64,000 nt of DNA from Nocardioides soli (GTDB taxonomy: Bacteria > Actinomycetota > Actinomycetes > Propionibacteriales > Nocardioidaceae). The stretch lies in contig NZ_JACHWR010000001.1 of the NCBI RefSeq assembly GCF_014191495.1, positions 248,001 to 312,000 of the forward strand. Reading direction: 5' to 3'. Position numbers and translations under genes: made by a program. The notes below the pieces were generated by a model. The model searched no databases. It was not told where the DNA came from and worked only from the letters and a program-made list of their open reading frames with translations. Of this stretch, positions 35,315 through 42,691 are shown piece after piece (within the stretch, counting starts at the first letter, position 1; the number at the start of each line of letters is the position of its first letter).

Positions 35315-35590
35315 TCAGCGACGGAGGCCGAGGCGCTCCACGATCGAGCGGTAGCGCTCGATCTCGGTCTTCTGCAGGTAGTTGAGCAGGCGACGGCGCT
35401 GACCGACGAGCAGCAGCAGCCCACGACGGCTGTGGTGGTCGTGCTTGTGCTGCTTGAGGTGCTCGGTGAGGTGGCTGATGCGGTGGCTCAGCAGCGCGAT
35501 CTGCACCTCGGGCGAGCCGGTGTCGCCCTCGGTCGTGGCGTACTCGGCGATGATCTTCTTCTTGGTCGCCGCGTCGGTACCGATCGACAT
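35315..35590 (-). CDS. rpsO: 30S ribosomal protein S15
   Basis: A 91-aa small-subunit protein that binds the central domain of 16S rRNA. It shows the standard sequence ([51 protein letters not shown]). ATG 35590 is preceded by AAGGAG. It is followed by a hairpin and then pnp. Divergent from an L,D-transpeptidase gene, with 179 bp between. Confidence 0.98.
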   Translation of the reverse strand: MSIGTDAATKKKIIAEYATTEGDTGSPEVQIALLSHRISHLTEHLKQHKHDHHSRRGLLLLVGQRRRLLNYLQKTEIERYRSIVERLGLRR

Positions 35591-35769
35591 GCGGGCTCCT
35601 TCCTCGGCCCTCTCGGGCACAGTCTTCGTTGCGCGGCGCGCCCGGGCCTGTTCACCGGGGCACTCTGGTTCCGCGGCCGTTCTGACGGCGTGTCGCCTCC
35701 GTGGAGGCAACCTGAGAAGACTAGCGCGCTGGGTCGCTCGCGGCCGAATCCGCATGTGATGATCGAGCC

Positions 35770-36471
35770 GTGCCACGACGCCTGGGAGCCGGGCTCGCCC
35801 TCGCGCTGCTGACGACCCTCCTCGTCGCCGCGCCGATCGGCGCGGCGACGGGGAGCGCGCGCGTCGACGAGCCCGCGTGGGCCCGCGGGCTGCCGGCCCG
35901 GACCACCCAGGTGGTGCGCACGGTGTCGAGCCGGACGTACTGCCGCCAGGTCTGGTGCACCGTCACCCAGGCCTGGGAGCGCGGTGACGACGGCGTCTGG
36001 ACGATGCGCCGCGAGTTCCGGTCCACGATCGGCTCGCGGGGCTGGGGCAAGCAGCGCGAGGGCGACCGGCGCTCGCCGCTGGGGGTGTTCCGGATCAAGG
36101 TGACGTTCACGACGACGCCGGCCAACCCGGGTCGGATGCCGTGGCGCCAGCGGCGCGCGACCTCGGTCGTCTCGGCCGCGGCCGGGCCGAACTACAACAC
36201 CTGGCTCGAGGTCCGCGGCGTCACGTCGGGCAACCGACCGTCGATGCGATCGGGCTGGGTGCTGGACTTCAACCACGTCCGGCTCCGCCCGGGGGCGGGC
36301 GCCCGGCCCGTACCCGGCAAGGGCAGCGGCATCTTCTACCACACCTCGAAGCCGGGACACCCCTGGGCGCCGACCGCGGGCTGCACCCAGGTCGGCAACC
36401 CGCAGCAGATGCGCTGGCTGCTCACCTGGCTGCGCCCGGCGGCCCAGCCGCGGGTCGTCCAGGAGCGCTGA
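35770..36471 (+). CDS. L,D-transpeptidase-like (YkuD-type) secreted protein
   Basis: A 233-aa exported protein. The signal peptide [24 protein letters not shown] ends near residue 29. The C-terminal [20 protein letters not shown] holds the His and Cys expected of a YkuD catalytic site, but the usual SHGC-x-R is replaced by TAGCTQV, so activity is likely but not certain. The [11 protein letters not shown] segment is also typical. It would crosslink or modify peptidoglycan. GTG 35770 is the first start before the signal sequence. Confidence 0.8.
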   Translation: MPRRLGAGLALALLTTLLVAAPIGAATGSARVDEPAWARGLPARTTQVVRTVSSRTYCRQVWCTVTQAWERGDDGVWTMRREFRSTIGSRGWGKQREGDRRSPLGVFRIKVTFTTTPANPGRMPWRQRRATSVVSAAAGPNYNTWLEVRGVTSGNRPSMRSGWVLDFNHVRLRPGAGARPVPGKGSGIFYHTSKPGHPWAPTAGCTQVGNPQQMRWLLTWLRPAAQPRVVQER

Positions 36472-36494
36472 GCACGACCGAGCCCACGGCCGGG

Positions 36495-37055
36495 CTACGG
36501 CTCGTCGGTCCCGGCGACCTGCTGGCGCAGCCTGCGCAGGGCGCGGTGCCGCGCGACCCGGACGGCGGTCGGGCTCAGCCCGAGCGCACGGGCCGTCGTG
36601 GCGACGTCGAGGCCGACCACCTCCAGACAGGCGAGCACGTCGGCCTCCCGCGGGCTCAGCAGGGCGAGCAGTCGGCGGGTCTCGGCCTGGCCGACGACCG
36701 CGCCCTCGGGCGACCCGACGACGCCCCAGGCGTGGTCGGCGGGGTCCGGCTCCCGCGGATCGGTACGCCGTCGCCGCGCCGCGCGCCGGCGGTTGTTCAG
36801 GGTCAGTCGGGCGATGGTGAACAGCCAGCCCGCGAAGTCGTCGTCGGACCCGGTGAACTCGCCGATCTTGCCCGCCGCGGTCAGCCATGCCTCGGCCGCG
36901 ACGTCCTCGGGCGAGGCGGTCGGGTCGCCGGACGGCAGGGACGCGAGCCAGGCCTCCAGCCGGCGCGCGTGCCGGGCGTAGAGTTCCCTCCAGGCCGCCT
37001 CGTCGCCATCGCGCGCCGCGGAGACGAGCGGACCGTCGCGTCGTGGTCCGGGCAT
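36495..37055 (-). CDS. ECF RNA polymerase sigma factor
   Basis: A 186-aa group IV sigma factor. Region 2 includes WRELYARHARRLEAWL and DDFAGWLFTIARLTLNNRRR; region 4 is LLALLSPREADVLACLEVVGL with helix-turn-helix VATTARALGLSPTAVRVARHRALRRL. ATG 37055 is preceded by AAGGAG. It is divergent from the Gly/Gln-rich membrane protein gene, whose promoter motif is repeated upstream of the next gene; these are likely its targets. Confidence 0.92.
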   Translation of the reverse strand: MPGPRRDGPLVSAARDGDEAAWRELYARHARRLEAWLASLPSGDPTASPEDVAAEAWLTAAGKIGEFTGSDDDFAGWLFTIARLTLNNRRRAARRRRTDPREPDPADHAWGVVGSPEGAVVGQAETRRLLALLSPREADVLACLEVVGLDVATTARALGLSPTAVRVARHRALRRLRQQVAGTDEP

Positions 37056-37085
37056 CGCACTCCTTCCGAGACTGGCCCGGGGAGC

Positions 37086-37113
37086 GTAACGATCCGCGGG
37101 ACTCGTGACATGT
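37086..37113 (+). promoter_or_regulatory. ECF-type promoter candidate 1
   Basis: GTAACG at 37086-37091 and GACATGT at 37107-37113, 21 bp from start to start, lie directly before the GTG at 37121. The same boxes and spacing recur at 37943-37970, with TCCG also conserved between them. Confidence 0.65.
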
Positions 37114-37120
37114 TCTCCAT

Positions 37121-37972
37121 GTGCGACCCCGTCCCTCCCGTGCCGAGCTGCGGCGCCTGCTGCGCGCTCCGGTCGACGACCCCACCGTCGGCGACCGCAC
37201 CGTCGACGACCGCACCGTCGACGACGAGTTCATCGCCCGGCTCGCCGCCGAGGCCCGCACGGCACCCCGACCCGCCGCCGCGCCGCCGCGCCGCCGGCTG
37301 CTCGCGCCGGTGGCCGCACTGGTCGCGGCGGGCCTGATCGGCGGGGTGGGCGCCTCCTACGCCGCCGGCATCGTCGAGCCGCGTTGGCCGCTGCACCCGG
37401 CTCCCGAGCGCTCCCCGAAGCCGACGCCGACCACCCCGGCCGAGCCGACACCGGCGCCTCCCGCCGGCGGCCCGGCGACCGGGCCATCGACACCCCTCGC
37501 GCCGGGAGCCGGCGATGGCGACCAGGGCACCGGACGCGGCAACGGGCACGGCAACGGCAACGGCAAGGGACACGGCAGCACCGGCAATCCCGGCCAGGGC
37601 CAGGGCAACGGCCAAGGCCAAGGCCAAGGCCAGGGCAACGGCCAAGGCCAAGGCCAGGGCAACGGCCAAGGCCAAGGCCAGGGCAACGGCCAAGGCCAAG
37701 GCCAGGGCAACGGCCAAGGCCAAGGCCAGGGCCGCGGCAACGGCCAAGGCCCGAAGCAGGGCAGCGGCCCGGGCCACGCAACGAATCCGAAGCCCGGCAA
37801 GAAGGCAGGCAAGGACCGCGGTCACGGTGGCGATCGGCCGGGCACGGGTCAGGGGCATGGCCAGGGCCAGGCTCAGGACACGGGCGAAGACCGCGGTCGA
37901 GGCACCGCGCCCGGCGGCTCGGGCCCGATCCGCGAACGTCCTGTAACGCTCCGCCCCCGTCGCGACATGTAG
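37121..37972 (+). CDS. Membrane protein with extracellular Gly-Gln-Asn repeats (possible anti-sigma)
   Basis: A 283-aa protein. Residues 1-65 are cytoplasmic and charged (RAELRRLLRAPVDD, then DDEFIARLAAEART), a position and size fitting an anti-sigma domain, though no zinc-binding HxxxCxxC motif is seen. One helix follows (LLAPVAALVAAGLIGGVGAS), then a Pro/Thr-rich stem, then an external tail of GNGQGQGQ repeats (about 162-208) and a basic end. GTG 37121 sits about 7 nt after the -10-like box, so the mRNA may be leaderless. The next promoter lies inside its 3' end. Confidence 0.75.
   Translation: MRPRPSRAELRRLLRAPVDDPTVGDRTVDDRTVDDEFIARLAAEARTAPRPAAAPPRRRLLAPVAALVAAGLIGGVGASYAAGIVEPRWPLHPAPERSPKPTPTTPAEPTPAPPAGGPATGPSTPLAPGAGDGDQGTGRGNGHGNGNGKGHGSTGNPGQGQGNGQGQGQGQGNGQGQGQGNGQGQGQGNGQGQGQGNGQGQGQGRGNGQGPKQGSGPGHATNPKPGKKAGKDRGHGGDRPGTGQGHGQGQAQDTGEDRGRGTAPGGSGPIRERPVTLRPRRDM
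37604..37747 (+). repeat. 24-bp in-frame tandem repeats
   Basis: The unit GGCAACGGCCAAGGCCAAGG+CCAG encodes GNGQGQGQ. A 30-bp first unit (37604-37633) is followed by four identical 24-bp units (37634-37729) and a partial. Such a tract can change copy number by slippage, altering tail length without shifting frame. Confidence 0.9.
37943..37970 (+). promoter_or_regulatory. ECF-type promoter candidate 2
   Basis: GTAACG at 37943-37948 and GACATGT at 37964-37970 match the motif before 37121 in sequence and spacing. It overlaps the last codons of that gene and should drive the secreted protein at 38023, with a leader of about 45 nt. Confidence 0.65.
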
Positions 37973-38022
37973 CCACTGAGTTGTCCCAGGGACGTCCGCG
38001 TCCCGAGATCGAGGAGTTGAGC

Positions 38023-38400
38023 ATGCACCGCTTCCGCACCACGACCGCCGCACTCGTGTCGAGCGTCGCCCTCGCCGTGACCGGCGCGCCGTTCGCGGCC
38101 CACGCCGACAAGCCGGACCCCTGCGCCAAGCGGGAGGCACAGGTCGCGAAGGCCGAGGCCGCGCTGGCCCACGTGACCGCCGTCTTCGCCAAGCAGCAGG
38201 AGAAGGTGGCCGACGCCCAGGAGGCCGTCACGCACGCCGACAACCGCAACGCCAAGGCCGAGGCCCGCGCGCAGCTCGGTGCGGCCAAGGCCGACAAGGC
38301 GAAGGCCAAGAAGGCCAAGAAGGCCCAGCAGATGCGGCTGGCCAAGGCCACCGAGCGGCTTCAGCAGTGCACCGCCCCGGAGGCCCCCGCCGCGTCCTGA
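38023..38400 (+). CDS. Secreted Lys/Ala-rich coiled-coil protein
   Basis: A 125-aa exported protein. The signal peptide MHRFRTTTAALVSSVALAV ends at AHA near residue 28. The mature part is a single long helix rich in Ala, Lys and Glu (EAQVAKAEAALAHVTAVFAK, then NRNAKAEARAQLGAAKADK), with one cysteine at each end (DPCAKR, QQCTAP) that could pair or link to others. GAGGAG precedes the ATG. It shares the ECF promoter motif with the upstream gene. Family unknown; a role at the cell wall under sigma control is a guess. Confidence 0.75.
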   Translation: MHRFRTTTAALVSSVALAVTGAPFAAHADKPDPCAKREAQVAKAEAALAHVTAVFAKQQEKVADAQEAVTHADNRNAKAEARAQLGAAKADKAKAKKAKKAQQMRLAKATERLQQCTAPEAPAAS

Positions 38401-38421
38401 CCGACCGGCCCCCGATCGCCT

Positions 38422-38460
38422 CGGCCCGGCGCCCCACCCCCCACGTCGGGCGCCGGGCCG
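38422..38460. terminator. Bidirectional hairpin terminator
   Basis: CGGCCCGGCGCCC (38422-38434) and GGGCGCCGGGCCG (38448-38460) form a perfect 13-bp stem with a 13-nt loop between the convergent secreted-protein and pckG genes. Confidence 0.75.
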
Positions 38461-38465
38461 GGCGC

Positions 38466-40295
38466 CTAGATGAGAGCGGCGGCGACCCGCCGGTGCGCCG
38501 CCCAGATCTCCTCGGGCAGACCCTCGAACTGGGCGAGATGCTGCTCCCGGTGGCCCATCTCCTGCTGCCAGCGCGGCACGTCGACGGCCAGCACGGCGTC
38601 CAGGTCGGCGAGCGTGCGCTCGTCGAGGCCCTCGAGGTCCAGCTCGTGTCGGGCCGGCAGGATGCCGACCGGAGTCCGGACGCCGGCGACCTCGCCGTTC
38701 CGGAGCTGCATCAGCCACACGAGCGGGCGGAGGTTCTCCCGGTAGCCCGGCCACAGGAAACGGCCGTCCTCGCCCCGCTGGAACCAGTTCACGTGCGCGA
38801 AGATCGGCTGGCTCTTCGCCGCACCGATGACGTCGAGCCAGTGCTGGGCGTAGTCGGCCTCGGGGTAGGACATGAACGGACGCATCGACATCGGGTCGTA
38901 GCGCAGCACGCCCTCGAGGCCGTCCGCCGCTGCGGTCGCCTCGGCGCCCAGCGTGAGTCCGTCGTAGACGCCTTCGGCGAGGTCCGTGATCGCGCGGATC
39001 AGCGGCTCGCGGTCCCGGGTGCGGCCGCCGAAGATGACGCCGTGGATCTCCACGCCACGCGGGTCGTCCCAGTCCGCGGCCACGTTCGGGACGTTGCCGA
39101 GCTGGGTCGTGAACCGGGAGTTCGGGTGCGCCCACGGGTCGTCGGCCTGCTCGGCGGCGCGCTCGGCGATCGGCTGCCCCGTCCAGTCCAGCCAGCCGTC
39201 CAGGTCGGTCGGCTGCGGGCCGCGGCCCTCCCACCAGACCTCCTGGGTCTTCCCGTTGTAGGCGACGTTGGTGAAGATCGCGCCGGAGTTCGGCGTGATC
39301 GAGTCGATCGCGGTGGGGTTGGTCAGCTCGTTGGTGTCCTTGGCGACGCCGAAGACGCCGTTCTCCGGGTTGAAGCCGCGCAGCACGCCGTCGTCGTCGA
39401 CCCAGATCCAGGCGATGTCGTCGCCGTAGAACTCGACGTGGTAGCGGTCGCCGAGGGCGTCGGGAGCCAGCGTCATCGCGAGGTTGGTCTTGCCCGAGGC
39501 GGACGGGAAGCCGCCGCAGATGTGGTACTTCCGGCCGGTCTGCTTGTCCGTGATGCCGAGCAGCATGAACTGCTCGACCAGGAAGCCGTTCTTCCAGCCG
39601 TCGTAGGAGCCCTGGCGCAGGCCGTGGGCGATCTTGCCGAGCAGCGCGTTGCCGCCGTACGACGAGCCGAAGTGCAGGATCGTGCGCTCGTCCGCGATCG
39701 TCACGAAGTAGCGCCGGTCCTCCGGGGTGCCCTGGCCGAGGTTCTCCAGGTCGCCGGTCACGTGCACCGCGCGGACGAAGTCGTTGCCCAGGGCGTTGAC
39801 GGAGTCGACCCCGACCCGCGCCATCCGGATCATCTGCAGCACGACGTTGCGGTTGTCGGTGAGCTCGACTCCGGCGGCGAACCTCTCGAGCGGCGAGCCC
39901 GCCGGGGCCATCAGGTACGGGATGACGTACATGGTCTTGCCCGCCGAGGCGCCGGTCATGAGCTCGACGAGCTTCGGCTTCATCTCCGCCGCGGGCTTCC
40001 AGTTGTTGTACGTGCCGCGGTCGCGCTCGTCGGAGGTCGCGACGATGGTGCGCTCCTCCGCGCGGGCGGTGTCCTTGCGGTAGGAGCGCGAGTAGTACCG
40101 GCCGGCGCCCACCGGAAGCAGCTCGCCGGCCTCGAGGGACTCGGCGACCAGACGGGCGTCGTCGGCGGCGGAGACGACCTCGACCCGGGAGGCGCCGGTG
40201 ACCTCGGCCCAGTGCGCGACGTACTCACGCACGTGCGGATTCGTCAGGCCCGCGTCATCGAACACCTTCACCACGTCAAGCACCACGTCAACCAT
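38466..40295 (-). CDS. pckG: Phosphoenolpyruvate carboxykinase (GTP)
   Basis: A 609-aa GTP-dependent enzyme that interconverts oxaloacetate and phosphoenolpyruvate in gluconeogenesis. The phosphate loop GGFPSASGKTN follows the reactive cysteine in HICGGF (about residue 275). The substrate and metal region FGSSYGGNALLGKI and the GTP-binding NGVFGV are all normal. Length matches the GTP family, not the ATP one. It is divergent from the ArsR-SulP operon and carries no visible regulator site of its own besides the shared 115-bp spacer. Confidence 0.97.
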   Translation of the reverse strand: MVDVVLDVVKVFDDAGLTNPHVREYVAHWAEVTGASRVEVVSAADDARLVAESLEAGELLPVGAGRYYSRSYRKDTARAEERTIVATSDERDRGTYNNWKPAAEMKPKLVELMTGASAGKTMYVIPYLMAPAGSPLERFAAGVELTDNRNVVLQMIRMARVGVDSVNALGNDFVRAVHVTGDLENLGQGTPEDRRYFVTIADERTILHFGSSYGGNALLGKIAHGLRQGSYDGWKNGFLVEQFMLLGITDKQTGRKYHICGGFPSASGKTNLAMTLAPDALGDRYHVEFYGDDIAWIWVDDDGVLRGFNPENGVFGVAKDTNELTNPTAIDSITPNSGAIFTNVAYNGKTQEVWWEGRGPQPTDLDGWLDWTGQPIAERAAEQADDPWAHPNSRFTTQLGNVPNVAADWDDPRGVEIHGVIFGGRTRDREPLIRAITDLAEGVYDGLTLGAEATAAADGLEGVLRYDPMSMRPFMSYPEADYAQHWLDVIGAAKSQPIFAHVNWFQRGEDGRFLWPGYRENLRPLVWLMQLRNGEVAGVRTPVGILPARHELDLEGLDERTLADLDAVLAVDVPRWQQEMGHREQHLAQFEGLPEEIWAAHRRVAAALI

Positions 40296-40346
40296 GCGCG
40301 TTCCTCATCTCGGGAGTCCAGGCGGGTGAGCCGGAGACTACCCGAC

Positions 40347-40362
40347 ATGAAGACTTCTTCAT
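40347..40362. promoter_or_regulatory. Palindrome upstream of the ArsR-SulP operon
   Basis: ATGAAGA-CT-TCTTCAT is a perfect 7-bp inverted repeat, 48 bp before the arsR-type start in a locally AT-rich stretch (with TGTATTGTTGTGACATCGG after it). It is a likely operator for the ArsR-family protein encoded next and could also affect pckG. Confidence 0.5.
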
Positions 40363-40410
40363 CTGATGTATTGTTGTGACATCGGCAACGCGGATGCGGA
40401 GGGAGCAGTC

Positions 40411-40758
40411 ATGGGGGTGCCGCTCTACCAGGCGAAGGCCGAGTTCTTCAAGACGCTCGGCCACCCGGCCCGGATCCGGATCCTCGAGCTGCTCTGCGAG
40501 CGCGACCACGCGGTGCACGAGCTGCTGGAGCAGATCGAGATCGAGCCGAGCAACCTCTCCCAGCAGCTGGCCGTGCTGCGGCGTACGTCGATGGTCGTCT
40601 CGCACCGCCGCAACGGCGAGGTCGTCTACTCGATCAGCGTGCCCGAGGTCCGCGACCTGCTGCTGGCCGCCCGCAAGATCCTGTCCGGGTTGATCGCCGT
40701 CCAGGGTGAGCTCGGACACGAGCTCACCGACACCCTCACCGATACCGCGCCCCGCTGA
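40411..40758 (+). CDS. ArsR-family transcriptional regulator
   Basis: A 115-aa winged-helix protein. KTLGHPARIRILELL, then IEPSNLSQQLAVLRRTSMV (recognition helix) and RRNGEVVYSISV (wing) are typical. It has a single cysteine (ELLCERDHAVHELL, about residue 28); the paired metal-binding ELCVCD motif is not complete, so the signal may not be a metal. ATG 40411 follows GGAGGGA. Eight bp separate it from the SulP gene, so they form an operon. Confidence 0.9.
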   Translation: MGVPLYQAKAEFFKTLGHPARIRILELLCERDHAVHELLEQIEIEPSNLSQQLAVLRRTSMVVSHRRNGEVVYSISVPEVRDLLLAARKILSGLIAVQGELGHELTDTLTDTAPR

Positions 40759-40766
40759 TCCCGCCG

Positions 40767-42422
40767 TTGTCCTTGCGCATCGTCCTCCACCGCATCCGCG
40801 AGCTGGCGCCCCGTTCGTCCGACTGGCGCCACCTGCGCGTCGGGCGGGACCTCACCGCCGGCGTGCTGGTCGCGCTCGTCGCGCTGCCCCTGGCGCTCGG
40901 CTTCGGCGTCAGCTCCGGGATGGGCGCCGCGGCCGGGCTGGTCACCGCGATCGTGGCCGGGGTCGTCGCGGCCGTGTTCGGCGGCAGCCGGGTCCAGGTG
41001 AGCGGTCCCACCGGCGCGATGACGGTGGTCCTGGTCCCGATCGTCGCCGCGCACGGCGCCAGCGGCGTCCTCGTCGTCGGCCTGATCGCCGGCCTGATCC
41101 TGATCGGGCTCGGCGCCACCGGCGCCGGCCGGTTCATGCGCTACGTGCCGGTGCCCGTGGTCGAGGGCTTCACGGTGGGCATCGCACTGGTGATCGGCCT
41201 CCAGCAGGTGCCGACGGCCCTCGGTGTCGACGTACACGCGGAGAAGGTGCTGCCGCTCGTCGCGGACGCCGTACGGGCGTGGCTGTCCGATCCGCACTGG
41301 ACCGCACCGGCCATCGCGATCGGGGTCGCCGTCGGCATGGTCGTCGTGGCCCGGGTGCGCAGCGCGATCCCCGCCGCCCTGCTCGCGGTCGTGGTGGCCA
41401 CGGCGGGCAACCACTTCCTCGACTGGGGCGCCGCGACGATCGGCGCCATCCCGCGCGGCCTTCCCGGTCCGTCGCTGCCCCGCGTGCCGTTCGCCGACCT
41501 GGACAGCCTGCTGCTCCCGGCCGTGGCGGTCGCCGCCCTGGCCGCGCTGGAGTCCCTGCTCTCGGCCACGGTGGCCGACGCGATGACCGTCGGCGAGCAG
41601 CACGACCCCGACCGGGAGCTGGTCGGACAGGGTCTCGCGAACCTCGCCGCTCCCGTCTTCGGCGGCATCCCGGCCACCGCGGCGATCGCGCGCACGGCGG
41701 TCAACGTGCGGTCCGGAGCCGGGTCCCGGCTGGCCGCCGTCACCCACGCCGTGGTCCTCCTCGGCATGGTGCTCGTGCTCGCACCCTGGGTCGAGCAGAT
41801 CCCGCTGGCCGCCCTGGCCGGCGTGCTGATCGCCACAGCGGTGCGCATGGTCGAGGTCTCCAGCCTCACCGCGATGCTGCGCGCCACCCGGGGCGACGCG
41901 GCGGCGCTGGTGGCCACCGCGGCCGCGACGGTGGTCTTCGACCTCGTCCTGGCGGTGCTGATCGGCCTGGTGGTCGCGGGGTTCTTCGCCCTCCAGCAGA
42001 CCGCCCGCACCGCCCGTCTCGACCAGGTGCCGCTCGACGAGAGCGACCACGTCGACGAGGAGCGCCGACTCCTCGACGAGCACATCGTCGCCTACCGGAT
42101 CGACGGGCCGCTGTTCTTCGCGGCCGCGCACGACTTCCTGCTCGAGCTGGCCGACGTCCATCGGGTCCGCGTCGTCGTGCTGCGCATGTCGCGCGTCACC
42201 ACCGTCGACGCCACCGGCGCGCGGGTCCTGGCCGAGACCATCGCCGGGCTCGAGCGCCGAGGGATCCGCGTGCTGGTCTCGGGGGTGCAGCCCCAGCACG
42301 AGCGGGTGCTGCGCGAGCTGCGCGTCCACGACCAGCTCGCCCACGAGCAGCACCTCTTCGCCACCACCCCCGAGGCCATCGCCCACGCCCGGCTGCTCGC
42401 CGCGGAGCCCGGCGGGCCGTAG
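40767..42422 (+). CDS. SulP-family anion transporter with STAS domain
   Basis: A 551-aa transporter with about 10-12 membrane segments; the GVSSGMGAAAGLVTAIVAGV start, VSGPTGAMTVVLVPIV and GQGLANLAAPVFGGIPATAA (between helices) are SulP signatures. The C-terminal STAS domain (about 430-540) contains VVVLRMSRVTTVDATGARVL. It moves sulfate, bicarbonate or another anion; which one cannot be told. It begins at TTG 40767 and is co-transcribed with the ArsR gene, an arrangement known for several SulP genes. Confidence 0.92.
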   Translation: MSLRIVLHRIRELAPRSSDWRHLRVGRDLTAGVLVALVALPLALGFGVSSGMGAAAGLVTAIVAGVVAAVFGGSRVQVSGPTGAMTVVLVPIVAAHGASGVLVVGLIAGLILIGLGATGAGRFMRYVPVPVVEGFTVGIALVIGLQQVPTALGVDVHAEKVLPLVADAVRAWLSDPHWTAPAIAIGVAVGMVVVARVRSAIPAALLAVVVATAGNHFLDWGAATIGAIPRGLPGPSLPRVPFADLDSLLLPAVAVAALAALESLLSATVADAMTVGEQHDPDRELVGQGLANLAAPVFGGIPATAAIARTAVNVRSGAGSRLAAVTHAVVLLGMVLVLAPWVEQIPLAALAGVLIATAVRMVEVSSLTAMLRATRGDAAALVATAAATVVFDLVLAVLIGLVVAGFFALQQTARTARLDQVPLDESDHVDEERRLLDEHIVAYRIDGPLFFAAAHDFLLELADVHRVRVVVLRMSRVTTVDATGARVLAETIAGLERRGIRVLVSGVQPQHERVLRELRVHDQLAHEQHLFATTPEAIAHARLLAAEPGGP

Positions 42423-42456
42423 CACTCGACCCGCTCCTCCCGGTGTCGCGTGCACG

Positions 42457-42668
42457 GGTGGTTTCGAGGCTCAGGCGCCAGAGCGCCTTCGCACCTCAAC
42501 CACCGACGCCGGTGGTTGAGGTGCGAGGAGCGCCAGCGACGAGCCTCGAAACCACCACGCCCCCGACTCACCGGGTTTCGAGGCTCAGGCGCCAGAGCGC
42601 CTTCGCACCTCAACCAGCGACACGGTGGTTGAGGTGCGAGGGCCGCCAGGCCCGAGCCTCGAAACCAC
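42457..42668. repeat. Paired palindromic repeats (GGTGGTTGAGG family)
   Basis: Two units. In the first, GGTGGTTTCGAGGCTC (42457-42472) pairs with GAGCCTCGAAACCACC (42541-42556), and inside CGCACCTCAACCACC (42490-42504) pairs with GGTGGTTGAGGTGCG (42511-42525), loop 6 nt. The second unit (about 42574-42666) repeats this with small changes. The cores hold their own short hairpins (AGGCGC/GCGCCT). Same family as 2048-2452. It fills the SulP-MMPL convergent gap. Confidence 0.9.
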
Positions 42669-42691
42669 CCGTCGAAGCCCGGTCCTTGCCG

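Noticed and set aside
37357..37812. Antisense frame rich in Pro-Trp-Leu repeats
   Set aside because: It is the mirror of the Gly-Gln-Asn repeats of the membrane protein gene. It has no ribosome binding site or plausible protein character.
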